39,434 nt of DNA from JAZNOL01 sp045580815 (GTDB taxonomy: Bacteria > Bacillota > Clostridia > RUG12999). The position numbers and the translations under genes are program-made. Below, one piece after another: positions 1-6,593 of this stretch. The notes beneath the pieces were generated by a model. That model worked only from the letters and a program-made list of their open reading frames with translations, did no database searches and was not told where the DNA came from. Location: NCBI GenBank assembly GCA_045580815.1, contig JAZNOL010000090.1:1-39434 (forward strand), given 5' to 3'. Position 1 is the stretch's first letter. Each line of letters opens with the position of its first letter.

Positions 1-43
1 CTATCAACTCCTTGGCTCACAGAACGACATGGCTACGATCCGA

Positions 44-170
44 CTTCCTTGAGGGGAAGGGGGACCGCTTGCGGTGGATGAGGTGGAAAGAAACAAATTA
101 AGAAATAACGATTGCTTTCGCAATCTACACCTCATCAGTCACTTCGTGACAGCTTCCCCTCAAGGGGAAG
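44..170. repeat. Palindromic repeat element (MITE-like), about 127 bp
   Basis: Two long imperfect inverted arms. The left arm (44-85) runs from CTTCCTTGAGGGGAAG to GATGAGGTG; the reverse complement of the right arm (128-170) runs from CTTCCCCTTGAGGGGAAG to GATGAGGTG. Each arm holds a smaller palindrome, and the centre has a further short stem (ATTGC/GCAAT, 111-124). There is no room for a protein. The shape fits a non-autonomous palindromic repeat of the kind scattered in intergenic regions of gut Firmicutes. That family assignment is from general knowledge; only the inverted repeat is seen here. Confidence 0.7.
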
Positions 171-203
171 CCTTTAAAAATTTAGTCCCTAATATAACAT
201 GAG
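153..203. repeat. Direct repeat copy 1, hairpin plus AT-rich tail
   Basis: A perfect hairpin (CTTCCCCT/AGGGGAAG) followed by a tail ending CTAATATAACATGAG. The unit recurs at 238-286 with a few differences. It overlaps the right arm of the 44-170 element, so the element end appears partly duplicated. Confidence 0.7.
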
Positions 204-237
204 CATATCTTGTCGAATATTGTTGAAATATTAAAGC

Positions 238-286
238 CTTCCCCTCAAGGGGAAGCCTAAAAAATTTGTCTCTAATATAACATGAG
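238..286. repeat. Direct repeat copy 2, hairpin plus AT-rich tail
   Basis: Second copy of the unit at 153-203: the same hairpin and the same CTAATATAACATGAG end, with small differences between. It ends about 25 bases before the start codon at 311, so it could supply leader or promoter sequence for that gene, but I cannot assign a convincing -35/-10 pair. Confidence 0.65.
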
Positions 287-310
287 TAATAGAAAGGAAA
301 GTGAAATTTT

Positions 311-1813
311 ATGAAAATTGTAAATATTATGAATTTTGTACGGTGTATTGACGAGCGAAGGGAAAACAGTGAGCAGTATCTATATGACATGACGGCGCAG
401 GAACTTGATATAGTAAACGAGTTCGGTGTGGAGAATACGTTTCTTTTGCAATATGATGCTGTGATTGACGAGCGCTATCAAAAACTTTTTAAGGAGAAGG
501 CAACGGAGAAAACGGAGTTGGGACTTTGGTACGAAATCGTGGAGCCTTTGGCTACCGCTTGCGGTATTCCCTACAACAGCGAGAACGGATGGAAATGGGA
601 TTGGCACATCGTGCCCGGCTTTTCTATGGCATACACCCCTGAGGAGCGCGAAAAACTGGCAGATGAAGCCATGAGAAAATTCAAAGAGGTGTTTGGACAC
701 TATCCTAGAACGGTTGCAAGTTGGCTTTTGGATACCCACACAATATGTTATCTGGCAGAGCATTATGATATATCAGCCTTTGCCATTTGTCGTGATCAGG
801 TTTCCACCGATGCATACACCTTGATAGGCGGATACTTTAATCAAGCGTATTATCCTTCCAAAGCCAATATATTTACACCTGCCCGGACAGAGGAAATGCG
901 CGTTTCTGTGCCTGTTTTCCGTCTTTTGGGTCCTTGCCCTCTTCATAACTATGAAGACAAGAAATATCTGTCGGAGGAGATAAAGAAAGTCGGCGGCTGC
1001 TACACGCTAGAGCCGGTCTGGGTCACCGGACGTACGCCGGAGTACGTGGACAGTTTTTTTCGAACATATTTTGAAAATGAAAGTCTCGGTTTTGCCTATG
1101 CTCAGTTGGGACAGGAAAATTCCTTTGGTCCCGGATGTCTGCCGGCACTTCGGATGCAGATTGAGAAGATTACAAAGGTAGAGGGTGTATCTATCCGGAA
1201 AATGGGTGATACCGGAGAAGTTTTTCGGAAGATGTTCCCGGATAAGACTCCTGCCACAAGTTTAGTTGCGTTGGAAAACTGGGATACGGAGGATATGCAG
1301 TCGGCATATTACGATTGCCAGAATTACACGGCGAACATCATACGGTACGAAAACAGGGTTATGATTCGCTCCTTGTTTCTGTTTGATGAAAGGGTGGAGG
1401 ATTTGTACATAAAAGACACTTGTACCACCTTTGATGCGGTGTATGAAAATCTGCCCGCTATTGACACTCTTCGTGCATCTGAGGGAGAAAAACGTGATTG
1501 CGGTCTTGTGTTGGACACAGATGCGGAGGCGTTTTGTGCAGAAAAAGTCGGCGAAGGTGCACTTAAGGTTTTATGGAAGGATAAATCCGTTTTGTTTGAA
1601 GAAGATAAAATCACGGTGGTTTCTGATTATTTGCATTTTTATACCGGTAATATGGAAGTGCTTGTCAATGATAACCATATCCAGTATCAGTATAAAGGTC
1701 GGGAATATGCACTTTGGGTGCAGAATGGAACTGTACGTTTCTTAGAAAACGGTGACGTGGAAATTCTGCCGGAAAACGGCGTGGTGAAAATTTTGCCCAT
1801 AATATCGCATTAG
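311..1813 (+). CDS. Conserved protein of unknown function, polysaccharide-deacetylase-like N-terminal half
   Basis: A 500-residue soluble protein with no signal peptide or membrane segment. A ribosome binding site (AGAAAGGAAAG, about 290-300) precedes the ATG. The N-terminal half reads like an alpha/beta barrel: strand-like stretches (FLLQYDAVID near residue 45; the aromatic/His cluster WKWDWHIVPGFS near residue 95; VASWLLDTHTICYL near residue 139) resemble sugar-active or NodB-like deacetylase folds. I recall similar conserved Firmicutes proteins sharing the WDWH...GFS, WxxDxHT and GGYxNQAYYPS motifs, but no reaction is known to me. The C-terminal 130 residues look like a beta-sandwich. It stands alone between repeat-rich spacers. 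Carbohydrate-active function is inference from fold impression only. Confidence 0.75.
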   Translation: MKIVNIMNFVRCIDERRENSEQYLYDMTAQELDIVNEFGVENTFLLQYDAVIDERYQKLFKEKATEKTELGLWYEIVEPLATACGIPYNSENGWKWDWHIVPGFSMAYTPEEREKLADEAMRKFKEVFGHYPRTVASWLLDTHTICYLAEHYDISAFAICRDQVSTDAYTLIGGYFNQAYYPSKANIFTPARTEEMRVSVPVFRLLGPCPLHNYEDKKYLSEEIKKVGGCYTLEPVWVTGRTPEYVDSFFRTYFENESLGFAYAQLGQENSFGPGCLPALRMQIEKITKVEGVSIRKMGDTGEVFRKMFPDKTPATSLVALENWDTEDMQSAYYDCQNYTANIIRYENRVMIRSLFLFDERVEDLYIKDTCTTFDAVYENLPAIDTLRASEGEKRDCGLVLDTDAEAFCAEKVGEGALKVLWKDKSVLFEEDKITVVSDYLHFYTGNMEVLVNDNHIQYQYKGREYALWVQNGTVRFLENGDVEILPENGVVKILPIISH

Positions 1814-1815
1814 CA

Positions 1816-1843
1816 GACACAAGGGGACGGTTCTGTTGTGTTT
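1816..1843. repeat. REP-like palindrome next to the stop codon
   Basis: GACACAA and TTGTGTT flank the core GGGGACGGTTCTG, starting three bases after the TAG at 1811-1813. This GACACAA-GGGGACGGTTC palindrome is, from general knowledge, a very common dispersed repeat in Clostridia, often linked to single-strand (Y1/IS200-like) transposases. None is encoded here, so this is a solitary copy. Confidence 0.65.
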
Positions 1844-1913
1844 AGGAAAGGAATAAGTCTTAAAATTTAATATAATAGTTTGCCGATTTTGATATTTACA
1901 TATACTATCGGAT

Positions 1914-1936
1914 GCGAGAAAATCCAGTATTCTCGC
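1914..1936 (+). other. Intergenic hairpin
   Basis: GCGAGAA (1914-1920) pairs with TTCTCGC (1930-1936) around a 9-base loop. No T-run follows, so it is not a good intrinsic terminator. Its role is unknown. The rest of 1844-2060 shows no gene; a TTGACA at 2022-2027 could be a -35 box but has no convincing -10. Confidence 0.4.
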
Positions 1937-2064
1937 GGGTTCTAGAGAAAAGCGGTAAAGGAAAAACAGTTTAAAATTTGGACGAAAAATAGTAGGTCCT
2001 ATTATTCACTGTTCACCTAACTTGACAAAATCATAGTAAAGGCGGCAAATATTGTTAAAAAAGC

Positions 2065-2082
2065 CTTTCCCTTGCGGGAAAG
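2065..2082. repeat. Degenerate copy of the GCCTT-hairpin repeat
   Basis: CTTTCCC (2065-2071) pairs with GGGAAAG (2076-2082). The flanks (AAAGCC before, CATAAAAATAT after) resemble the hairpin units at 153 and 238. A TATAAC at 2097-2102 lies just before the riboswitch and is a tentative -10 box for the fol operon, which would put transcription start at the first base pair of the aptamer; its -35 is poor. Confidence 0.4.
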
Positions 2083-2107
2083 CATAAAAATATATTTATA
2101 ACTAAAA

Positions 2108-2208
2108 AGCAAAGTAGAATTTAGTGCGTTAAGTGAAAAGAGGACGGGAAGTTGTCTCTTTTACGAAAAGAAGCGTTTCTTGCGGTGCTAAATTCGCATT
2201 CCGTTGCT
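2108..2208 (+). promoter_or_regulatory. Tetrahydrofolate (THF) riboswitch
   Basis: Pairings found by eye: closing helix AGCAA (2108-2112) with TTGCT (2204-2208); second helix GAATTTAG (2117-2124) with CTAAATTC (2188-2195), perfect over 8 bp; inner helix AAAAGAG (2136-2142) with CTCTTTT (2156-2162). Unpaired conserved blocks match the known THF-I aptamer: GCGTTAAGTG (2126-2135), GACGGGAAGTTGTC (2143-2156), TGCGGTG (2181-2187) and GCATTCCG (2196-2203). It lies 66 bases before folT, a classical target. This class lowers expression of folate uptake or synthesis genes when reduced folate is plentiful. The expression platform is unclear: no terminator is obvious, so control of translation initiation at AGAAAGGG (about 2259-2266) is my inference. 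Confidence 0.93.
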
Positions 2209-2274
2209 ATAAAAAGACATTTTAATAAATTAAAACGTGCCTTTTTGTAGTGATTTGCAGAAAGGGTTTTATTT

Positions 2275-2817
2275 ATGAAAAAGATTTTCAAAATTCCGCA
2301 CATGTCGGTCAAAGATATGTGCACAGCAGCATTACTCCTGGCAATAACAGTTGTTCTGGCGATTTTCGGTACGTTCCGGATAGGCAACGCAATCAAAATC
2401 CCCATCAAATTTATTTCAGTATTTATATCAGCATACCTGTTTGGTCCATGGATTGGCGGATTTTGCGGAGGCATGGGTGATATTTTAAACGCACTTATTG
2501 TCCCTGTGGGCGCATGGCTGCCTCAGCTGACAGCTCTTGAATTTTTGTCCGGCTTTATTTACGGTGCATTGTTTTATTCACGCAAAAGTCGAGGTAAAGG
2601 CTATATTCTGCGTGTTGTCATATGTACTGTATTGCTGTTTTTGTCCGATATGCTTCTTACAACAGCGGTGCTTGTGCAGGCTGGGTATTTCCCAAGCTTT
2701 GAAGCTGCATTTTCCGTGCGTATTGCGGCAGGTATAATAAAAGCAGTTCTTCAACTGGCTGTTCTTTCTTCCGGTTGCGGATATTTAACTCTTTTTAAAC
2801 GTATCGGGAGGAAATAA
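2275..2817 (+). CDS. folT: Folate ECF transporter substrate-binding subunit FolT
   Basis: A 180-residue, strongly hydrophobic protein with five to six membrane segments, matching the S-component family of energy-coupling factor (ECF) vitamin transporters. The N-terminus (SVKDMCTAALLLAITVVL), the GNAIKIPIKFISVFISAYL region (near residue 40) and the GPWIGGFCGGMGDILN turn are characteristic of the folate-type S-component. It binds folate and delivers it through a shared EcfT-EcfA module. The upstream THF riboswitch supports folate over other vitamins. No EcfA is in the window; an ecfT lies at 27864. A site AGAAAGGG precedes the ATG. Followed by folC after a single base. Confidence 0.92.
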   Translation: MKKIFKIPHMSVKDMCTAALLLAITVVLAIFGTFRIGNAIKIPIKFISVFISAYLFGPWIGGFCGGMGDILNALIVPVGAWLPQLTALEFLSGFIYGALFYSRKSRGKGYILRVVICTVLLFLSDMLLTTAVLVQAGYFPSFEAAFSVRIAAGIIKAVLQLAVLSSGCGYLTLFKRIGRK

Positions 2818-2818
2818 A

Positions 2819-4081
2819 ATGGGCGAAAAATTCAAATCATATGCAAACAGTTTTCAGACAGTCATAAATTTAAGCCTTGAAAGAATAGAAGCCATGCTTG
2901 AATTTCTGGGCAATCCGCAAGATGACCTGAAGTTTATTCATGTTGCCGGCACAAACGGCAAAGGCTCGGTCTGTGCGTATCTGCAAAATGTGCTGACACT
3001 TTCGGGTAAAAAATGCGGAAAATATATTTCGCCCAACATGCTCAAAGTCAACGAACGTGTCAGCATTGACGGTGTTGATATTTCTGACGGCGACCTTTCC
3101 CGTATTCTTGATATGTGCGAAAAAGCGGCAGAAAAAACAGAAAAATCGGTTGGCGTGCCGCCATCTCAGTTTGAAATATGGACGGCGGCGGCAATGGTTT
3201 ATTTCAGAGAACAAAAATGCGATATTGTTGTTCTTGAAACGGGCTTAGGCGGCAGATTTGACGCAACAAACGCCGTTAAAACGACGGTTATGTCAGTTAT
3301 TACGCGAATTGATAAAGACCACACGGATTATCTGGGTGATACACTCCCAAAAATTGCTTTTGAAAAAGCAGGAATTATAAAGAAAAATCCTCAAAACGGC
3401 AAAAACATCACCGTTGCTCTTTATCAGCCGGAAACGGCAACTGTGTTTAAAACAGTCTGCAATGAAAAAGAAAATGAGCTTGTTTTTGCTTCAAAACCGA
3501 AAATAAAAGGCTTTGAGGATATTTATGAAATTTTTGATTATAAAGATATACCTGATATAAAATCGGGCATCGGCGGTGTTCATCAGGTGGAAAATGCCGT
3601 GCTTGCAATTGAAGCTCTGCTTTTGCTTGGCGTTGATAAAGAGATTATCAAAAAGGGCGTTGCGGCGGCGAAAAATCCCGGCAGATTTGACCTTGCGGCA
3701 GAAAATACAATTGTTGACGGGGCACATAATCCAAATGGTGCCGGGGCACTTAAATCAAGCCTTGACAGATATTTTTCCGAAAGAGAAAAAATTTATCTGA
3801 TGGGAGCAATGGCAGACAAGGATATTACTTCTGTTTTGAAATGCATTGGCGATAAAAAAAGCGAGTTTTATTTTGTGCGTGTCAAGGACAACGCCCGTGC
3901 CGAAACAGCAGAAAATCTTGTAAAAAAAGCAGAAAACTGCGGTTTTGCCGCAACGGCTTTTGATGATATTAAAAACGCATATACGGCGGCAAAAGCGACC
4001 GGAAAACTTGTGGTTGTATGTGGCTCGCTGTATCTTTATAAAGATTTTTACGAAGCATTCCCGGAGGTTTTTAAAAAATGA
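2819..4081 (+). CDS. folC: Folylpolyglutamate synthase / dihydrofolate synthase
   Basis: A 420-residue Mur-ligase-family enzyme that adds glutamate to folates with ATP, trapping them in the cell and completing dihydrofolate synthesis. The P-loop HVAGTNGKGS is at residues 41-50. The family motifs SPNMLKVNERV, LETGLGGRFDATN, ITRIDKDHTDYLG and EKAGIIK follow in order, and the C-terminal domain shows DGAHNPNGAGAL. Length is typical. GGGAGGAA ends six bases before the ATG. It starts one base after folT and overlaps the next gene by four bases (ATGA), so uptake and glutamylation are translated from one message under the THF riboswitch. Confidence 0.95.
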   Translation: MGEKFKSYANSFQTVINLSLERIEAMLEFLGNPQDDLKFIHVAGTNGKGSVCAYLQNVLTLSGKKCGKYISPNMLKVNERVSIDGVDISDGDLSRILDMCEKAAEKTEKSVGVPPSQFEIWTAAAMVYFREQKCDIVVLETGLGGRFDATNAVKTTVMSVITRIDKDHTDYLGDTLPKIAFEKAGIIKKNPQNGKNITVALYQPETATVFKTVCNEKENELVFASKPKIKGFEDIYEIFDYKDIPDIKSGIGGVHQVENAVLAIEALLLLGVDKEIIKKGVAAAKNPGRFDLAAENTIVDGAHNPNGAGALKSSLDRYFSEREKIYLMGAMADKDITSVLKCIGDKKSEFYFVRVKDNARAETAENLVKKAENCGFAATAFDDIKNAYTAAKATGKLVVVCGSLYLYKDFYEAFPEVFKK

Positions 4082-4659
4082 TATTACCGGATTCAACACT
4101 TGAACTTACACATTACTATATAAAAAACACGCTTTTGCCCGGTGACATTGCAATTGATGCAACAGCCGGCAACGGACACGATACACTTTTCATGGCACAG
4201 CTTGTAGGGGAAAAAGGAAAGGTTTATGCTTTTGATATTCAGCCGCAGGCAATCGAAAACACAAAAAAACTCCTTGAGAAAAACGGCGTTTTGGAAAGAA
4301 CACAGGTCATATGCGACGGACATCAGAATATGAAAAATTACGTTTTGCAGCAAGGAAAAGTCAAAGCGGTTATGTTTAATTTAGGATATCTGCCCGGTGG
4401 TGACCACAGTGTGACAACAAAAACAGATACATCTTCAGCGGCAATTGCGGCAGCACTTGATTTGCTTGATGATGAGGGGATTATCACAATCGGAATTTAT
4501 TACGGCAAGGATACAGGGTTTGACGAGAAAAACGGCGTAACCGAGTTTTTAAAAAGCCTTGACAGCAAAAAGTATAATATTCTGATGCACGATTACATAA
4601 ACCGTCCCAACTGTCCGCCTCTTGCGGCAGTTTTGCAGAAAAAAACGGGGGATAGATAA
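4078..4659 (+). CDS. mnmM: tRNA mnm5(s2)U34 methyltransferase (YtqB/MnmM family)
   Basis: A 193-residue class I SAM-dependent methyltransferase. Motif I is AIDATAGNGHDT (residues 25-36), the ribose-binding acidic stretch is AFDIQPQA (51-58), and the family signature NLGYLPGGDH is near residue 103. The GGD-containing signature is that of Bacillus YtqB, reported to methylate the aminomethyl-uridine at the wobble position of certain tRNAs (MnmM). The start overlaps the folC stop. Placement next to folC may be fortuitous or reflect one-carbon logic, since the MnmEG step of the same modification uses a folate-bound one-carbon unit. That link is inference. Confidence 0.85.
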   Translation: MILPDSTLELTHYYIKNTLLPGDIAIDATAGNGHDTLFMAQLVGEKGKVYAFDIQPQAIENTKKLLEKNGVLERTQVICDGHQNMKNYVLQQGKVKAVMFNLGYLPGGDHSVTTKTDTSSAAIAAALDLLDDEGIITIGIYYGKDTGFDEKNGVTEFLKSLDSKKYNILMHDYINRPNCPPLAAVLQKKTGDR

Positions 4660-4660
4660 A

Positions 4661-5629
4661 ATGACAGATATAACAGATTTAAAGGATAAAATAAAAGCCT
4701 CGATTTTCGGTGCGGCAGTAGGCGATGCACTTGGTGTTCCGGCAGAGTTCAAATCACGCCGCGAGCTTGAGCTTGCACCTGTAAAAGAAATGACAGGCTA
4801 CGGCACTCACAACAAGCCGGAGGGGTATTGGTCAGACGACACAAGCATGATTCTTGCGACACTTGATACACTTACACCCGAGCTTAATTATGAAAATATA
4901 ATGGATGCTTTTGCAAAATGGCATGATTTTGGCTTTTATACAATAGATGACGAATGCTTTGATTGCGGAAATACCGTTGCAGCGGCTGTGAAAAAATACG
5001 GCAACGGTACTGAACCTTTGCTTTGCGGCGGAGAAAGCGAATATGACAACGGCAACGGCTCACTTATGCGAATTGCTCCTGTGGCGTTTTATTTAAAAAT
5101 GCGTGGGTTTGAATCTCCTTTTGATTCAAAAGAAGCACTTGAAATTGTGCATAATATTTCATCACTTACTCACAGACACCTGCGCAGTAAAATTGCCTGC
5201 GGAATTTTTGTTTCCGTGCTTTGTGCACTTATTGACGAGCCGTCAAAACAGCAGATTGACGTGGGGATTAAAACGGCTTACGATTATTACAGCGCAAGAA
5301 GTGAATACAGCGAAGAATTGAAGCATTTTGACAGAATTTTTGACAAAAACTTCGGCAATTTAAGCCGTGACGAAATAAGAAGCAGCGGCTATGTTGTTGA
5401 TACTCTTGAAGCTGCTTTGTGGTGCATAAAAACAACCGATGATTTTACCGGTGCAGTTTTACGTGGCGTAAACTTAGGCGAAGATGCCGATACCGTTGCG
5501 GCAGTTACAGGTGCTGCGGCAGGTCTTGTTTACGGATACTGTAAAGAGCTTGACGGCTTTTCAAAACAGATAAAACGCCGCCAGTTTATTGAACAGCTTT
5601 GCGAAGAATTTTATATAAACAATATTTAA
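4661..5629 (+). CDS. ADP-ribosylglycohydrolase family protein
   Basis: A 322-residue DraG/ARH-like hydrolase. Metal and substrate motifs are intact: GAAVGDALGVPAEF (17-30), the YWSDDTSM block (56-63), DNGNGSLMRIAP (129-140) and GEDADTVAAVTGAAAG (273-288), whose Asp275 and Asp277 would bind Mg2+. The family removes ADP-ribose from proteins, nucleic acids or small metabolites; the target here is unknown. I place the start at the ATG at 4661, one base after the mnmM stop and behind GGGGGAT (4647-4653); upstream in-frame starts lie inside mnmM. No ADP-ribosyltransferase is visible nearby, so a pairing with NAD turnover or a toxin cannot be claimed. Confidence 0.92.
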   Translation: MTDITDLKDKIKASIFGAAVGDALGVPAEFKSRRELELAPVKEMTGYGTHNKPEGYWSDDTSMILATLDTLTPELNYENIMDAFAKWHDFGFYTIDDECFDCGNTVAAAVKKYGNGTEPLLCGGESEYDNGNGSLMRIAPVAFYLKMRGFESPFDSKEALEIVHNISSLTHRHLRSKIACGIFVSVLCALIDEPSKQQIDVGIKTAYDYYSARSEYSEELKHFDRIFDKNFGNLSRDEIRSSGYVVDTLEAALWCIKTTDDFTGAVLRGVNLGEDADTVAAVTGAAAGLVYGYCKELDGFSKQIKRRQFIEQLCEEFYINNI

Positions 5630-5644
5630 AAACGGGGTTTTCCT

Positions 5645-6592
5645 ATGAAACAGTTTACGGTAAATAAAAACGACAGCACAAACAGGCTGGACAAGTTTAT
5701 TTCAAAAGTTTGTCCGTCAATGCCGTTGTCACTTGTTTACAAGTCAATACGCAAAAAACGTGTCAAAGTCAACGGCAAACGTATAACCGAGCTGGGCTAC
5801 AAGCTCTGCGAAGGCGACGTGCTTGAGCTTTATATTAACGACGAGTTTTTTGAAAAAAGAGAAAATCCATTTATGTCTCTTGAAGCCGATGTTGACGTGG
5901 TTTATGAAGATGAAAACATCATTGTTGTAAACAAGAAAAGGGGAGTGGTTGTTCATGAGGATGACGAGAACACCGTTGCAACCCTTATCAATCATATTAA
6001 AAAATATCTTTATGATAAAGGTGAATATAACCCCGAAACCGAAAATTCTTTTGCACCAGCACTGTGTCACAGGCTTGACCGTAACACCGGCGGACTGGTT
6101 ATAGCGGCAAAAACAGCAGAAGCATTGCGTATTATGAACGAAAAAATCAAAAACCGTGAAATCCGCAAGTTTTATAAATGCATTGTAAAAGGTGAAATAA
6201 AACCTGCATCGGGCACGGCAAAAGCATTTATTTTAAAAGACAGCGATAAAAACGAGGTAAGCGTGTTCGACCATCCTGTTAAAGACGGAAAGACGGCAAT
6301 TACCGCTTATAAAACTCTTGAAACAAACGGATTTGAAAGTGTTTTGCAAATTGAACTTATAACCGGCAGAACCCATCAAATCAGGGCACATATGGCACAT
6401 TTAAAGCATCCGCTTGCAGGCGATACAAAATACGGTGATGCACAGTATAACCGCAAAACAGGCAGAAAATTCCAGGAGCTTTATGCCTGCAAAATAATTT
6501 TTGATTTTAAAGAAGAAAACGGTGTTTTGGAGTATCTTAAAAACAAAGAAATTACCATTGATGTGGATTTGAAACTGAAAAAAGGTGATTAA
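5645..6592 (+). CDS. RluA-family RNA pseudouridine synthase
   Basis: A 315-residue enzyme with an N-terminal S4 RNA-binding domain (about residues 13-65, including NRLDKFISK and RVKVNGKR) and the catalytic domain with HRLDRNTGGLVIAAKT at 142-157; Asp145 is the expected nucleophile. GRTHQIRAHMAHLKHPLAGD is the usual downstream motif. It isomerises uridine to pseudouridine in rRNA or tRNA; the exact site (RluD-like, RluC-like or other) cannot be told from sequence alone. It follows the ADP-ribosylglycohydrolase by 15 bases and the next gene starts one base after its stop. Confidence 0.92.
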   Translation: MKQFTVNKNDSTNRLDKFISKVCPSMPLSLVYKSIRKKRVKVNGKRITELGYKLCEGDVLELYINDEFFEKRENPFMSLEADVDVVYEDENIIVVNKKRGVVVHEDDENTVATLINHIKKYLYDKGEYNPETENSFAPALCHRLDRNTGGLVIAAKTAEALRIMNEKIKNREIRKFYKCIVKGEIKPASGTAKAFILKDSDKNEVSVFDHPVKDGKTAITAYKTLETNGFESVLQIELITGRTHQIRAHMAHLKHPLAGDTKYGDAQYNRKTGRKFQELYACKIIFDFKEENGVLEYLKNKEITIDVDLKLKKGD

Positions 6593-6593
6593 A

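Noticed and set aside
1..43. Tail of a protein gene entering from the left edge
   Set aside because: Both strands have short open stretches here but no recognisable protein, so no call is made.
153..286. CRISPR array
   Set aside because: Only two diverged copies with one spacer and no cas genes; they fit the hairpin repeat family instead.
160..390. Short minus-strand frame across the repeats at 153-286
   Set aside because: It is made of translated repeat sequence and overlaps the true start of the gene at 311.
2022..2051. Promoter of the fol operon with TTGACA at 2022
   Set aside because: No acceptable -10 box at 16-18 bases; left as a possibility in the repeat entry only.
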